The notes under the pieces were generated by a model that was given only the letters and a program-made list of their open reading frames with translations, had not been told where the DNA came from and did no database searches. The position numbers and the translations under genes were made by a program. Below are positions 14,789 to 22,932 of a stretch of DNA of 64,000 nt, one piece after another (position 1 is the first letter of the stretch; every line of letters begins with the position of its first letter). Source of the stretch: Paenibacillus pinihumi DSM 23905 = JCM 16419 (GTDB taxonomy: Bacteria > Bacillota > Bacilli > Paenibacillales > Paenibacillaceae); assembly GCF_000422505.1 (NCBI RefSeq), contig NZ_AULX01000023.1, forward strand, positions 1 through 64,000, read 5' to 3'.

Positions 14789-16882
14789 TTACACCTGACA
14801 CGCTGTGCAATCCTCGACAGCCAGTCGGTTCGTCCTCGTATAATAGAGCGATTTCAGCCCACGCTTCCACGCGTAAATATACATCCTCGCCAAGTCCCGC
14901 GTATTTACGTCACTATTAACGTGCAGCACCGTAGATATCCCTTGATCCACATGCGGCTGAATCTCCGCAATCAAATCGATAAGCGCGAGCTGGTCGATGT
15001 TATACGCGGACTTATACAGCCATTGAGTCTGCGGTGAGAGGTACGGCATCGGATAATACGTCGTGGCGTTAGCATATGTGCGTGTTTCGATATGCTCTAC
15101 GATTGGCATTACGGAAGGGGTAGCGTTTTGCACGTACGAGATAGACTGCGTTGGTGCGATTGCGAGCCGGTACGCGTGGTACAGTCCGTATTCGGAAACG
15201 TCGCCTACCAGTCGATTCCAATCGTGAGGCGTAGGTAAGTAGTCCTTGGCGAAAAGCATCTCGATCTTACTCGTTTTCGGATGAAACAACTCCGCAACGT
15301 AATTATCAAAATACTTTCCGGTGGCGTAATCAGAAAGGGCGAACCCTTCAAACGTCTGCCCACGCTCCTTCGCGATCAACATTGACGCCTCAATCGAATA
15401 AAAGTTAACTGCTGCGAAGAATGTCCGGACGAAATCACGCGCCTCTTCCGACTCGTATGCAATTCCGTTCTTCGCAAGGAACCCGTGAAGGTTCATAGCG
15501 CCAAGTCCGACCGAGTGGAGCTCGGAGTTTGCACGCCTTACGCCTGGCGCGTTCGGGATCGCTGACATGTCGGAGACTGCCGTCAACGCTCGCATCGCCG
15601 TATGAACGGATTCGCGGATGTCTCCCGACTCCATTACGTTGACAATGTTCAGGCTGCCGAGATTGCAGGAGATATCGCGGCGGTACTCCGTTCCCGGTTC
15701 GCCGAGGTCAGCGATGGTTGACGTTTCTTGCAGCATCATGATTTCCGAACATAGATTTGACATTTTGATCCGCCCCAACTCGCCAAGCGCGTGCTGCTCA
15801 TTCGCGTTGTCGATATTGCATATATACGGATAACCCGACTCGATCTGCGTAGTTGCAATCCGCGTCAGCATTTCGCGAGCCGTTCCGACTCTCCGTTTCT
15901 GTACGCGGTCGTTAGCGAGCAGAATTTCGTACATGTCCGTTATGTCCATGTCGTCTAAGTGCCTCCCGTACGCCTGAAATACAGAATGCGGTGCGAATAC
16001 GTAAAGGTCCTCGTTAGCCTCCGCCAGTTCGTAGAATTTGTTAGGCGTAATCAGCCCGATAGACAACGTTTTGATACGGGACTTCTCGTCTGCGTTGATC
16101 TTTTTGCAATCGAGGAAGTCCACGACATCCCAGCCGAACACGTTATAATACGCGGCTCCGGACCCCTTCCGCTGGCCCATCTGATCTGCGTAAGAAAACG
16201 CGTCCTCCATTAGTTTCATTACGGGCATGATGCCTTTAGCCGCTCCCGCAACGCCTTTTATCGGTTCGCCACGCCCGCGCAATTTCGACAGATTGACTGC
16301 AACGCCCCCACCGATTTTACTAAGCTGCATACACGTGCCTAATACGTAATTAATCGAATTCAGCGAATCGTCCATCTCCAGTAGGAAACACGATACCAGT
16401 TCGCCCCTCCTCGCACGCCCCGCGTTCATAAACGTTGGCGTCGCGGGCTGAATCCGCTGCTCCATCATTCCTCTAGCGAGCTTTTCCGCTAGGCCATGAT
16501 CGCCCTGCCCGAGATATAACGCCACAATCGCAACATGCTGCTCGTAATCTTCGAGGTACTCCGCCTTGTCATCCGTTTTGAGCGCGTAATCCTTATAAAA
16601 CTTGGACGCGGCCATGTACGAGGCGAAACGGAAATTATACGAATAACACAGGTGAACGATTTCGGTCGCTTCCGCATCGCCGTATTGCTCGATGACATCG
16701 TAGTAATAACCGTTGTCGATAAGCCACTCTAACCGTTCAACCGATCCGTCAAATTTCCGTGTCTTAGCTTCGACCTCCGCCAAGAAAACGTCAAGGGCCG
16801 CCTGGTCACGGTCGAGCCGGTAAAATCCGTCCTCGCCACGCTGTTTAATTTCGTTGTTCAATTCGATATGAGATTTCGTAAT
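14789..16882 (-). CDS. nrdE: class Ib ribonucleotide reductase large subunit NrdE (ATT start)
   Basis: 697 aa from ATT 16882; AAGGAG lies 9 nt upstream and the stop TGA just before. The TTG at 16861 has no SD and would lose KSHIELNNE, which matches the NrdE N-terminus of related phages. Features: no N-terminal ATP cone (class Ib), LVSCFLLE with the first active-site Cys, MSNLCSEI with the Asn-Cys-Glu radical centre, SCNLGSLNI with the partner Cys, and the C-terminal redox pair CTACQV. It reduces NDPs to dNDPs with NrdF. No intein or intron is seen. Confidence 0.93.
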   Translation of the reverse strand: MTKSHIELNNEIKQRGEDGFYRLDRDQAALDVFLAEVEAKTRKFDGSVERLEWLIDNGYYYDVIEQYGDAEATEIVHLCYSYNFRFASYMAASKFYKDYALKTDDKAEYLEDYEQHVAIVALYLGQGDHGLAEKLARGMMEQRIQPATPTFMNAGRARRGELVSCFLLEMDDSLNSINYVLGTCMQLSKIGGGVAVNLSKLRGRGEPIKGVAGAAKGIMPVMKLMEDAFSYADQMGQRKGSGAAYYNVFGWDVVDFLDCKKINADEKSRIKTLSIGLITPNKFYELAEANEDLYVFAPHSVFQAYGRHLDDMDITDMYEILLANDRVQKRRVGTAREMLTRIATTQIESGYPYICNIDNANEQHALGELGRIKMSNLCSEIMMLQETSTIADLGEPGTEYRRDISCNLGSLNIVNVMESGDIRESVHTAMRALTAVSDMSAIPNAPGVRRANSELHSVGLGAMNLHGFLAKNGIAYESEEARDFVRTFFAAVNFYSIEASMLIAKERGQTFEGFALSDYATGKYFDNYVAELFHPKTSKIEMLFAKDYLPTPHDWNRLVGDVSEYGLYHAYRLAIAPTQSISYVQNATPSVMPIVEHIETRTYANATTYYPMPYLSPQTQWLYKSAYNIDQLALIDLIAEIQPHVDQGISTVLHVNSDVNTRDLARMYIYAWKRGLKSLYYTRTNRLAVEDCTACQV

Positions 16883-16919
16883 GATCCGTCACTCCTTCGT
16901 ATTTAAGGCGATAGCCTCG

Positions 16920-17717
16920 TTATGATTGTGGTAGCTCTAGTGAGTCGAGCCGTTTATTTGCTATTTCTACATATCCCCGCTCCGTCTCAAAACCGATAAA
17001 CTTCCGTTTATGCATTAATGCCCCGACTGCTGTTGTTCCGCTGCCCATAAACGGATACAGTACAACGTCATCCTCATTACTAAGGGATAGAATAATCCGG
17101 TTAGCAAAGTCTAATGGAAATTGGCAAGGATGGTTTGTCTTCTCAGGATGATTATGCTTAACGTTTAATATTTCCCATACATCAGACGGATTCTTACCTA
17201 ATGGGTTTCCGGACAACTCTCCCTTTTTGACGCCTTTATAGTGCCTTTTATTTGGGTACTTTTGCGGGATACGTACTGCGTCAAGGTTAAATGTATAATC
17301 GTCTGTTTTGGTTAACCATAATGCAGTTTCATACCTTCCGGAGAATCGTTTAGTGCAATGCAACCCGTGTCCAAACGTCCAAACAATTCGATTCCTTGGA
17401 ATGAGTCCACGTTTAACAAACTCAGGGTACAAAATACAATCTAACGGATACACAGCGCCGTCATTCACATAGTTCCCGACTTGAAATACTATGGATCCGT
17501 TGTCGTTGATGATCCTAACACACTCGTCTATGACCTGAGTCATCCAGTACACGTAGACTTCAAGGAGTTGTTTCTTTTCATATTCCTTACCGATGTTATA
17601 TGGCGGACTTGTTAAAACAACATTGATACTTCCATCCGGAATCATCCGCATACCCTCGATACAATCTCGCTGATAAATCCGGTTAAGCTCAATCTCCCCG
17701 AGTGATTGTTTCGGCAA
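16920..17717 (-). CDS. beta-class DNA methyltransferase (N4-cytosine/N6-adenine)
   Basis: 265 aa; TTG 17717 is chosen since AAGGAG lies 9 nt before it. It overlaps nrdI by 29 bp. Catalytic motif LTSPPYN comes early and the SAM motif FMGSGTTAVGAL late, the beta-class order (DpnA/M.RsrI-like). KYPNKRHYKGVKKGELSGNP and VWEILNVKHNHPEKTNHPCQ are typical of site-specific DNA methyltransferases with TSPPY motifs. No endonuclease partner is nearby, so it is an orphan. It is more AT-rich than the nrd genes. Confidence 0.88.
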   Translation of the reverse strand: MPKQSLGEIELNRIYQRDCIEGMRMIPDGSINVVLTSPPYNIGKEYEKKQLLEVYVYWMTQVIDECVRIINDNGSIVFQVGNYVNDGAVYPLDCILYPEFVKRGLIPRNRIVWTFGHGLHCTKRFSGRYETALWLTKTDDYTFNLDAVRIPQKYPNKRHYKGVKKGELSGNPLGKNPSDVWEILNVKHNHPEKTNHPCQFPLDFANRIILSLSNEDDVVLYPFMGSGTTAVGALMHKRKFIGFETERGYVEIANKRLDSLELPQS

Positions 17718-18093
17718 TCCACGCAACTCCTTCGTTAAAATTTCGTATATCTTGATCCGTCCCCGCCAGCTCAAACCGAAGCAGTAGCGGAATATCGTAT
17801 CGCTCCGTCAACATGTCGCCAGCCTTTCCGTACATCGGCCCGAAGTTTCGATTCCCGCTCGCAGCCACTCCTCGGAGCCATGTACGGTTAATCTCCGCAA
17901 ACTCCGCGACCGGACCCGGAACCTGCCCGAAGCCTGTCGTCGGCGTCACGAGGATAAACGGTTCGGCTATCGGCTCATTTACGCCCGCTTCCGATATGTC
18001 CACCGTCCGGCCCGGAGGTAGTCGTCCCCCGGCTTCGAGTTTACGGACGAACCTCCGGACGTTTCCGGTGATTGAGTAGTAGGCGATTATCAT
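17689..18093 (-). CDS. nrdI: flavodoxin-like NrdI
   Basis: 134 aa, ATG 18093 (GGAGGG SD), overlapping the upstream TGA. IIAYYSITGNVRRFVRKL is the FMN phosphate-binding loop of NrdI. PTTGFGQVPGPVAEF and GVAASGNRNFGPMYGKAGD are conserved NrdI segments around the isoalloxazine ring. NrdI supplies superoxide to assemble the Mn2-tyrosyl cofactor of NrdF. Gene order nrdI-nrdE-nrdF is as in Bacillus, but with a methyltransferase and a small gene inserted. Confidence 0.92.
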   Translation of the reverse strand: MIIAYYSITGNVRRFVRKLEAGGRLPPGRTVDISEAGVNEPIAEPFILVTPTTGFGQVPGPVAEFAEINRTWLRGVAASGNRNFGPMYGKAGDMLTERYDIPLLLRFELAGTDQDIRNFNEGVAWIAETITRGD

Positions 18094-18257
18094 TTGACGG
18101 AACCCTCCGCTTCCTTACGTGAGATTTCCGTAATCAAATTCGAACGTATTTCCGATAATTTCGTAATGTCCTCCGTACGAATCCGAATCGCGTAATCAAT
18201 CTGCTCCAGCTCGCGTCTTAAATTCGCCAGATACCGTTTATCCCAATCCGTACTCAT
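18090..18257 (-). CDS. 55-aa coiled-coil protein
   Basis: ATG 18257 overlaps the 3' end of the resolvase gene; its TGA overlaps the nrdI start. The whole product is a charged amphipathic helix (RYLANLRRELEQIDYAIRIR). Function unknown. Confidence 0.6.
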   Translation of the reverse strand: MSTDWDKRYLANLRRELEQIDYAIRIRTEDITKLSEIRSNLITEISRKEAEGSVK

Positions 18258-18790
18258 ACGTCGATCCGCCCGTTATCAATTAGCCACGCGAGGATAATAG
18301 CAGCCGCATCGGACTCGTCATCGTTGGCGAATACATAGTCCGCAGGCAACCGTAGCAGCCTCCGCACGCCGTCCGCTACTTCGGACTTATCTGCCTTACC
18401 GTGTCCACCTACGATGCGTTTAACGGTCGTGGCGTTAATCTCGGCTGTTACGCGGAGTCCTACCCGTTGAAGTCCGGAGTCGACGGCCGCCCACGCGCCA
18501 TATATCGTCTGCCCCTGCCGCTTGTTCGCGGGCCGTAAGTAGTCCTCGCGGATGATTTCTGTGGAAATTCGATACCTACTCGCACGCATCATCGCCCACG
18601 CCTCGATTAGCGCGAAACGGAAGCCGTCCGGTTGGCTGGAGTCCGTCGTAGTTGATGACGTTTCAAGCAACGTTGGTATACGATTTGATACCGAAATGGC
18701 CGCGAACCCTGGCGACGTGAACGAGATGTCGAAGCCTACGTAAATGTCCGAAGGATCAGGTTTACTTCGGGGCCTTTTCGTCTGTGCCGT
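18254..18790 (-). CDS. RuvC-like Holliday junction resolvase (near-cognate start)
   Basis: A retroviral-integrase-fold nuclease. The first TTG (18670) would remove YVGFDISFTSPGFAAISV, which carries the first catalytic Asp expected in RuvC-like enzymes. The frame is open to a TAA just before AAAGGAGG (18807-18800), with ACG at 18790 exactly 9 nt downstream, so an ACG start (178 aa) is proposed. Later motifs: STEIIREDYLRPANKRQGQT, GLRVTAEINATTVKRIVGGH (RuvC-type basic region) and DDESDAAAIILAWL with the last acidic pair. It resolves branched replication intermediates. The family call is good; the start is inferred. Confidence 0.7.
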   Translation of the reverse strand, partial: TAQTKRPRSKPDPSDIYVGFDISFTSPGFAAISVSNRIPTLLETSSTTTDSSQPDGFRFALIEAWAMMRASRYRISTEIIREDYLRPANKRQGQTIYGAWAAVDSGLQRVGLRVTAEINATTVKRIVGGHGKADKSEVADGVRRLLRLPADYVFANDDESDAAAIILAWLIDNGRIDV

Positions 18791-18998
18791 AGTGAACAGC
18801 CTCCTTTAAAGCGGAATGAATACCGCCGAGTATACACATAACCAAGCCTACACCTAATGCAAGGTAATGCATCAAACCAGCAGTGCCGCCGGAAACATCA
18901 GAAACAATTGCAACAAACAACAGGGAAGCTACGAAAGCAAGTGCGTATAAAACGAAGCCTATTATTATACCAAGGACGATTAGCAGCAACTTTTTCAT
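18762..18998 (-). CDS. 78-aa two-span membrane protein
   Basis: ATG 18998, GGGAGG SD. Two hydrophobic helices (LLLIVLGIIIGFVLYALAFV onwards, and MHYLALGVGLVMCILGGI) and a short charged tail. It overlaps the proposed resolvase start by 29 bp. Unknown role. Confidence 0.6.
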   Translation of the reverse strand: MKKLLLIVLGIIIGFVLYALAFVASLLFVAIVSDVSGGTAGLMHYLALGVGLVMCILGGIHSALKEAVHYGTDEKAPK

Positions 18999-19012
18999 AC
19001 TCGCTCGCCTCC

Positions 19013-19219
19013 CTATTCTACGTCGATCCCCAACACGGAGAGCATTTCGGGGTACTCATTACCCCAATCGGCAGTTACGCTCCAATCAATTCCAACGTAA
19101 TCTTTCGCCTCACGTACGAACCACTCCGGAGGTTGTGCACCAATTGCTAAGGCAATCCTCGTTAACTGAGGACGGCTCAACTCTAACGTAAATCTATCGC
19201 CATTCTGCTTGATTTCCAT
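19013..19219 (-). CDS. 68-aa hypothetical protein
   Basis: ATG 19219 preceded by GGAGGCGGTTTAA, the standard junction of this operon. The product begins with a strand pair (DRFTLELSRPQLTRIALAIG) and has a Trp-containing middle. Unknown function. Confidence 0.6.
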   Translation of the reverse strand: MEIKQNGDRFTLELSRPQLTRIALAIGAQPPEWFVREAKDYVGIDWSVTADWGNEYPEMLSVLGIDVE

Positions 19220-19426
19220 TTAAACCGCCTCCTCTCCGTCTGCCTCTACCAACTCGAACCACGTCTTGTAACTAACTCCGTGGGAATCCGGCTCGACTGT
19301 TAGGTAATGGGTATTATCTTCATCGTCTATGACTACGAAACAATCAACTTTACGCGTTATTACTCCGTACAACTTTCCCTGTGTAAAATACTCATCAGTT
19401 TCCGCCTTACATAATAGTCTCTGCAT
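19220..19426 (-). CDS. 68-aa SH3-like protein
   Basis: ATG 19426 directly after the upstream stop, GGGGAGG SD. Its strands (EYFTQGKLYGVITRKVDCFV, VIDDEDNTHYLTVE) resemble one of the five SH3-like repeats of the protein at 22932-24149. Possibly a single-module relative. Confidence 0.55.
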   Translation of the reverse strand: MQRLLCKAETDEYFTQGKLYGVITRKVDCFVVIDDEDNTHYLTVEPDSHGVSYKTWFELVEADGEEAV

Positions 19427-20479
19427 TTAAAACGCCTCCCCACGTAATCTCCTAATATCCTCAAGCGCCTCCGCATATTGCCGCTTTACGAAGTCTTTTA
19501 GATTTGACCGCTGCACCGCCGCAACCTGCCGCTCAAGCTCCGCCAACTCGGACGCGGACAACCCGGAAGCACACGCGGACTTGAATCCGTTAAACGTCCA
19601 TTTCGTAATGTCCAGCGGAGGGGCCTCGGAATTGGCCGCCGCCTTAACGATCCCCGCGAACCGGTCGAGAACCTTCGTCCGCATTTCGTCCGTAATCTCG
19701 ATGCAATGTACGGCGATATCAGGATTCTTCCGATATTCCTCGGCCGTCATCTCCCACGATTTCTTCGATGCGTTTACGTAAAGCATTACGTAATAATCGA
19801 TCGGCTCCGCTTCGGTCCCGTACATGACCGAATAACAAACGGTCTGCTTTACGTGATCCTCCTTCGGGCCGTTCCGCTGGCTAAATTCGGACGTGGTGGC
19901 GGCCGTCGTCTGCTTCGATTTGACTTCGAGGCCGATCCGGATAACTTCGCCCGACTCCGCAACATATCGCATGATACCGTCGCACGTCCCGAACAGCGCG
20001 AACGTCTGCCCGTTATGAGTCACAGTCCGGTTAACCTTCGCGAAGTCCTCGAACATAGGCTCGGCTAACGCATTCCGTTCGAACCTGAATCGGGAACCCG
20101 GCAAATGTTTCTCCGCGAAAAGGAGTTCCCGCTGGATCACGTCGCCGATCGCCGTACCTATCGAAGTCCATCGGCCTTGATGCGGAGGCGTAACGCGGAC
20201 ATCCCGTTTAGATTTACGGAGCTTTTCGTACAATTCCCGCGGGCAGCTATTAGCGGACGATGGCGAGAAATACGGTGAATTTCTGGGCGGCCATACTTTG
20301 CGCGACTTATCCGTAAGCACATCCGAATACCACTTGTGAATCTGCGCGTCCAATCCGTCGTCATACGTTTCCGGCCGTCCGAACCATTCGTCAAGGTGCG
20401 TGCGGAACGCTTCGGCAATTTCTTCGGTCAGCGAGCGGGTCGAAATGGCTCCGGCTCCAATACGTGTGAATATTGAGAT
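19427..20479 (-). CDS. RecB/Cas4-like PD-(D/E)XK exonuclease (ATC start)
   Basis: 350 aa from ATC 20479. The context GGAGGCGGTATAA-ATC is the same as that of neighbouring genes with ATG in place of ATC, and the 42 codons before the first TTG (20353) are clearly coding (TRSLTEEIAEAFRTHLDEWF). Nuclease motifs: GTAIGDVIQRELL, FALFGTCDGIMRY (Asp), GLEVKSKQ (Glu-x-Lys) and HVKQTVCYSVMYG (motif QxxxY). The family includes phage recombination exonucleases. It is next to the DNA polymerase gene in the replication operon. The C-terminal coiled coil may aid assembly. Confidence 0.85.
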   Translation of the reverse strand: MSIFTRIGAGAISTRSLTEEIAEAFRTHLDEWFGRPETYDDGLDAQIHKWYSDVLTDKSRKVWPPRNSPYFSPSSANSCPRELYEKLRKSKRDVRVTPPHQGRWTSIGTAIGDVIQRELLFAEKHLPGSRFRFERNALAEPMFEDFAKVNRTVTHNGQTFALFGTCDGIMRYVAESGEVIRIGLEVKSKQTTAATTSEFSQRNGPKEDHVKQTVCYSVMYGTEAEPIDYYVMLYVNASKKSWEMTAEEYRKNPDIAVHCIEITDEMRTKVLDRFAGIVKAAANSEAPPLDITKWTFNGFKSACASGLSASELAELERQVAAVQRSNLKDFVKRQYAEALEDIRRLRGEAF

Positions 20480-20704
20480 TTATACCGCCTCCTTTCCGCT
20501 GTTCAAAACCTGTGTACGTAGAATTGAGTAAAAATCCGTAAACTCTCGTGCGGTCATCATTCGCAGTCCTAAACATTGTGATGCGTGTTCTAGCCCCGCG
20601 TTATCACTCAGTATCAGCGCTAGGTACACCGTATTTAGCTCCTGCTCCGTCAACTCAACGTTAAATGTCCGTTCAACTTTCGGCGTCGTTTCCGTGATTT
20701 TCAA
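20480..20704 (-). CDS. 74-aa hypothetical helical protein
   Basis: TTG 20704 with GGGAGGCGG SD. Residues 18-50 form helices (ELTEQELNTVYLALILSDNA). It sits between polA and the exonuclease gene and ends directly at the latter's ATC start. Unknown function. Confidence 0.6.
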   Translation of the reverse strand: MKITETTPKVERTFNVELTEQELNTVYLALILSDNAGLEHASQCLGLRMMTAREFTDFYSILRTQVLNSGKEAV

Positions 20705-20718
20705 TTAGACCGCCTCCC

Positions 20719-22932
20719 TTATACGTTTTCTCTATTCGTGAACCACTCGTCAACCGACATTCCCTCGCCCCATCTGCGCATAACCTCGATATCCGTACCG
20801 TTAGCCACGTCGCCCCACCGATACGATTCCGTCATGAGCCTCCTAATCTGCTCGATGTCCTCCCGCGTAAAATCCTCCGGAATCTCGAAAATCAGCTCAT
20901 CGTGAACGGTTCCCCACATGCGCCAGCCTTCCCGCGTCTTACAATATTTGTCCGCCTTAATCATCGTAACTTTCGTCTGTACGGACGAGGACCCTTGTAC
21001 GCGGGCGTTCGTAGCCTGCCGCATGGCACGGTTCTTCTGTCGGAACGAATCCCGGTCGCCCCATTTCGCCTTTATTGTGGCGTCGGGGAGCCGCCGTTTC
21101 CGCTGTTGCTTATCCATCCATACGAAACCGTGTTTTTCCGCGAACGCCTCGTTTGCCTTGATCCATGCGTGCAATACCGGCATCGACTCGAACAGTTCGG
21201 ACATAAAACGGGCAGCTTCGTCCGGCGTCGTTTTCAACTGTTCCGCCAGTGTATATTTTGACGTTCCATACAACATCGACAGCCATCCGACCTTCATCGC
21301 TTTACGTTCGGCGGTATCGCTCCCGTCCGGATTCTTATTGACTTCGTTGTATGGCCGCTTATAATACTTGCTCGCCATATTTGCGTAAGGATCGATGTTG
21401 TTATCGAACGCGTCCACTAGGGCAGGCTCACCGCTCAGATACGCAACGCACCGTATCTCCTGCGCTTTAAAGTCTGCACTGACCAGGACTTTTCCCGGAG
21501 GAGCCACGAACATACGGCGGGCCTCATACGGCTGGTTTTGAACGTTAAATTGCGATGAGTTTGCGTTTTCTTTGTCCTCGCCGGAACTAAACCGCCCCGT
21601 AACGGTTCCCATCGGATTAAAACGGGAATGCCAGCGGCCCGTTGTCGGATTTTGTTTCTCCGGCAATGCGTCGATGTAAGTACCGCTCAATTTCGTAATC
21701 TTCCGGTACTCCAGAAGCTTCTCTATAACGGCGTGCTGCCCTGCGATCGGCTTCAACGTCTTCTTGGCGTCCATGTTCGGGAGTTCCTTGCCGATAGCTT
21801 TCGATAGCGCCGTTTTCATCTGCGGCCCGGAGTTCAGATTGATTACGTCAGGACCTTCGTGAAAGGGCGTTAATATTTTGATAAGCTCATCACGTAATAG
21901 CTCCGCCCTATCTCCGAGTTCCTTTCCGTACTCCCTCGCGAAATCCAAGTCCAAAACATACCCGTTAGCCTCCAAATCTACTATTACGGGAAGCAACGGA
22001 ACCTCGACGGTTCGGTAATATTCCAGCACGCTCGGTATTTTTTCGAGATGGAACCGCTGGAACTTATACATACGCCATGTTAAATCCGTATCTTTTGCCG
22101 CGTAAACAAGCGCAATGTCAATCGGAACCTCGCGGAACTGCGCGTTTTTACCGAACAAGGAATCGAACGTATCCGACGGTACTCGCAGGTACTTCGGAGC
22201 CAAATCCTTGAGGCGGAATGACGGTTCGTTTTCGTTTAGCACGTGCATAGCCGTCATCGTATCCCATACGACTCCCCGCAGATCGTACCCGTGTCTCCGG
22301 AACATCGCGATATCGAATATGGCGTTGTGCAGTACCTTGCCGATATCCTTGCGGCCAAGGATCGGAGCCAGTTCGCGTAAAACGTACTCCCGCGATATCT
22401 GCTCGATACCTACGTGGTCCACCGGAATATAAACGTGAATATCCGCCTTGGGTAATGTCAACGAAATACCTACGATGTTATCCGTATATACGTCTACGCC
22501 AGTTGTCTCGGTATCTACCGCAATGATCTCTTCCGAAGCCAATTGCGAAAGCAACGTTTGGAACTGTGCAGTCCCCGTAATTAGCTCGTAGTTATCCGGA
22601 GTCTCTTCGACCATCTTCCTCAACGTCTCGGCCCGGTTCTGCTCGGCCAAATCCGTCCACAACCGCAGCGCCTCCGCCTTGCTGAACCGTTTGGCGGCGA
22701 GGGAGGGGACTCTGCCTATTAGTCCATCCGTCATCGCCTTACGGACCGCACGGAGCTTTTCCGTATCACTGTCCGAATTCTTCATCGTTAAAATCCGTTG
22801 CCAAGCGGCGTCCAACGATTCAGGTTCCGCAGATTTCCGCCGCCCGACCGCATCCTTCACGGCCGTGTCCGACTTTTCCGCCTTGTCCTCCGCCCCAGGA
22901 CTCCGTATATTCAACGTCAGCTTAATTTCGAT
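20719..22932 (-). CDS. polA: family A DNA polymerase with 3'-5' exonuclease (ATC start)
   Basis: 737 aa from ATC 22932, which overlaps the upstream TAA (TAATC) and has GGAGG 9 nt before it. The first TTG (22914) has no SD. Proofreading domain: EIIAVDTETTG, LHNAIFDIAMF and VYAAKDTDLTW. Polymerase motif A is VSADFKAQEIRCVAYLSG, motif B RKAMKVGWLSMLYGTS and motif C WGTVHDELIFEIP. In motif B the residue equivalent to E. coli Phe762 is Leu, the form reported for many temperate phages. There is no 5'-3' exonuclease domain. It is the phage replicase. Confidence 0.95.
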   Translation of the reverse strand: MEIKLTLNIRSPGAEDKAEKSDTAVKDAVGRRKSAEPESLDAAWQRILTMKNSDSDTEKLRAVRKAMTDGLIGRVPSLAAKRFSKAEALRLWTDLAEQNRAETLRKMVEETPDNYELITGTAQFQTLLSQLASEEIIAVDTETTGVDVYTDNIVGISLTLPKADIHVYIPVDHVGIEQISREYVLRELAPILGRKDIGKVLHNAIFDIAMFRRHGYDLRGVVWDTMTAMHVLNENEPSFRLKDLAPKYLRVPSDTFDSLFGKNAQFREVPIDIALVYAAKDTDLTWRMYKFQRFHLEKIPSVLEYYRTVEVPLLPVIVDLEANGYVLDLDFAREYGKELGDRAELLRDELIKILTPFHEGPDVINLNSGPQMKTALSKAIGKELPNMDAKKTLKPIAGQHAVIEKLLEYRKITKLSGTYIDALPEKQNPTTGRWHSRFNPMGTVTGRFSSGEDKENANSSQFNVQNQPYEARRMFVAPPGKVLVSADFKAQEIRCVAYLSGEPALVDAFDNNIDPYANMASKYYKRPYNEVNKNPDGSDTAERKAMKVGWLSMLYGTSKYTLAEQLKTTPDEAARFMSELFESMPVLHAWIKANEAFAEKHGFVWMDKQQRKRRLPDATIKAKWGDRDSFRQKNRAMRQATNARVQGSSSVQTKVTMIKADKYCKTREGWRMWGTVHDELIFEIPEDFTREDIEQIRRLMTESYRWGDVANGTDIEVMRRWGEGMSVDEWFTNRENV

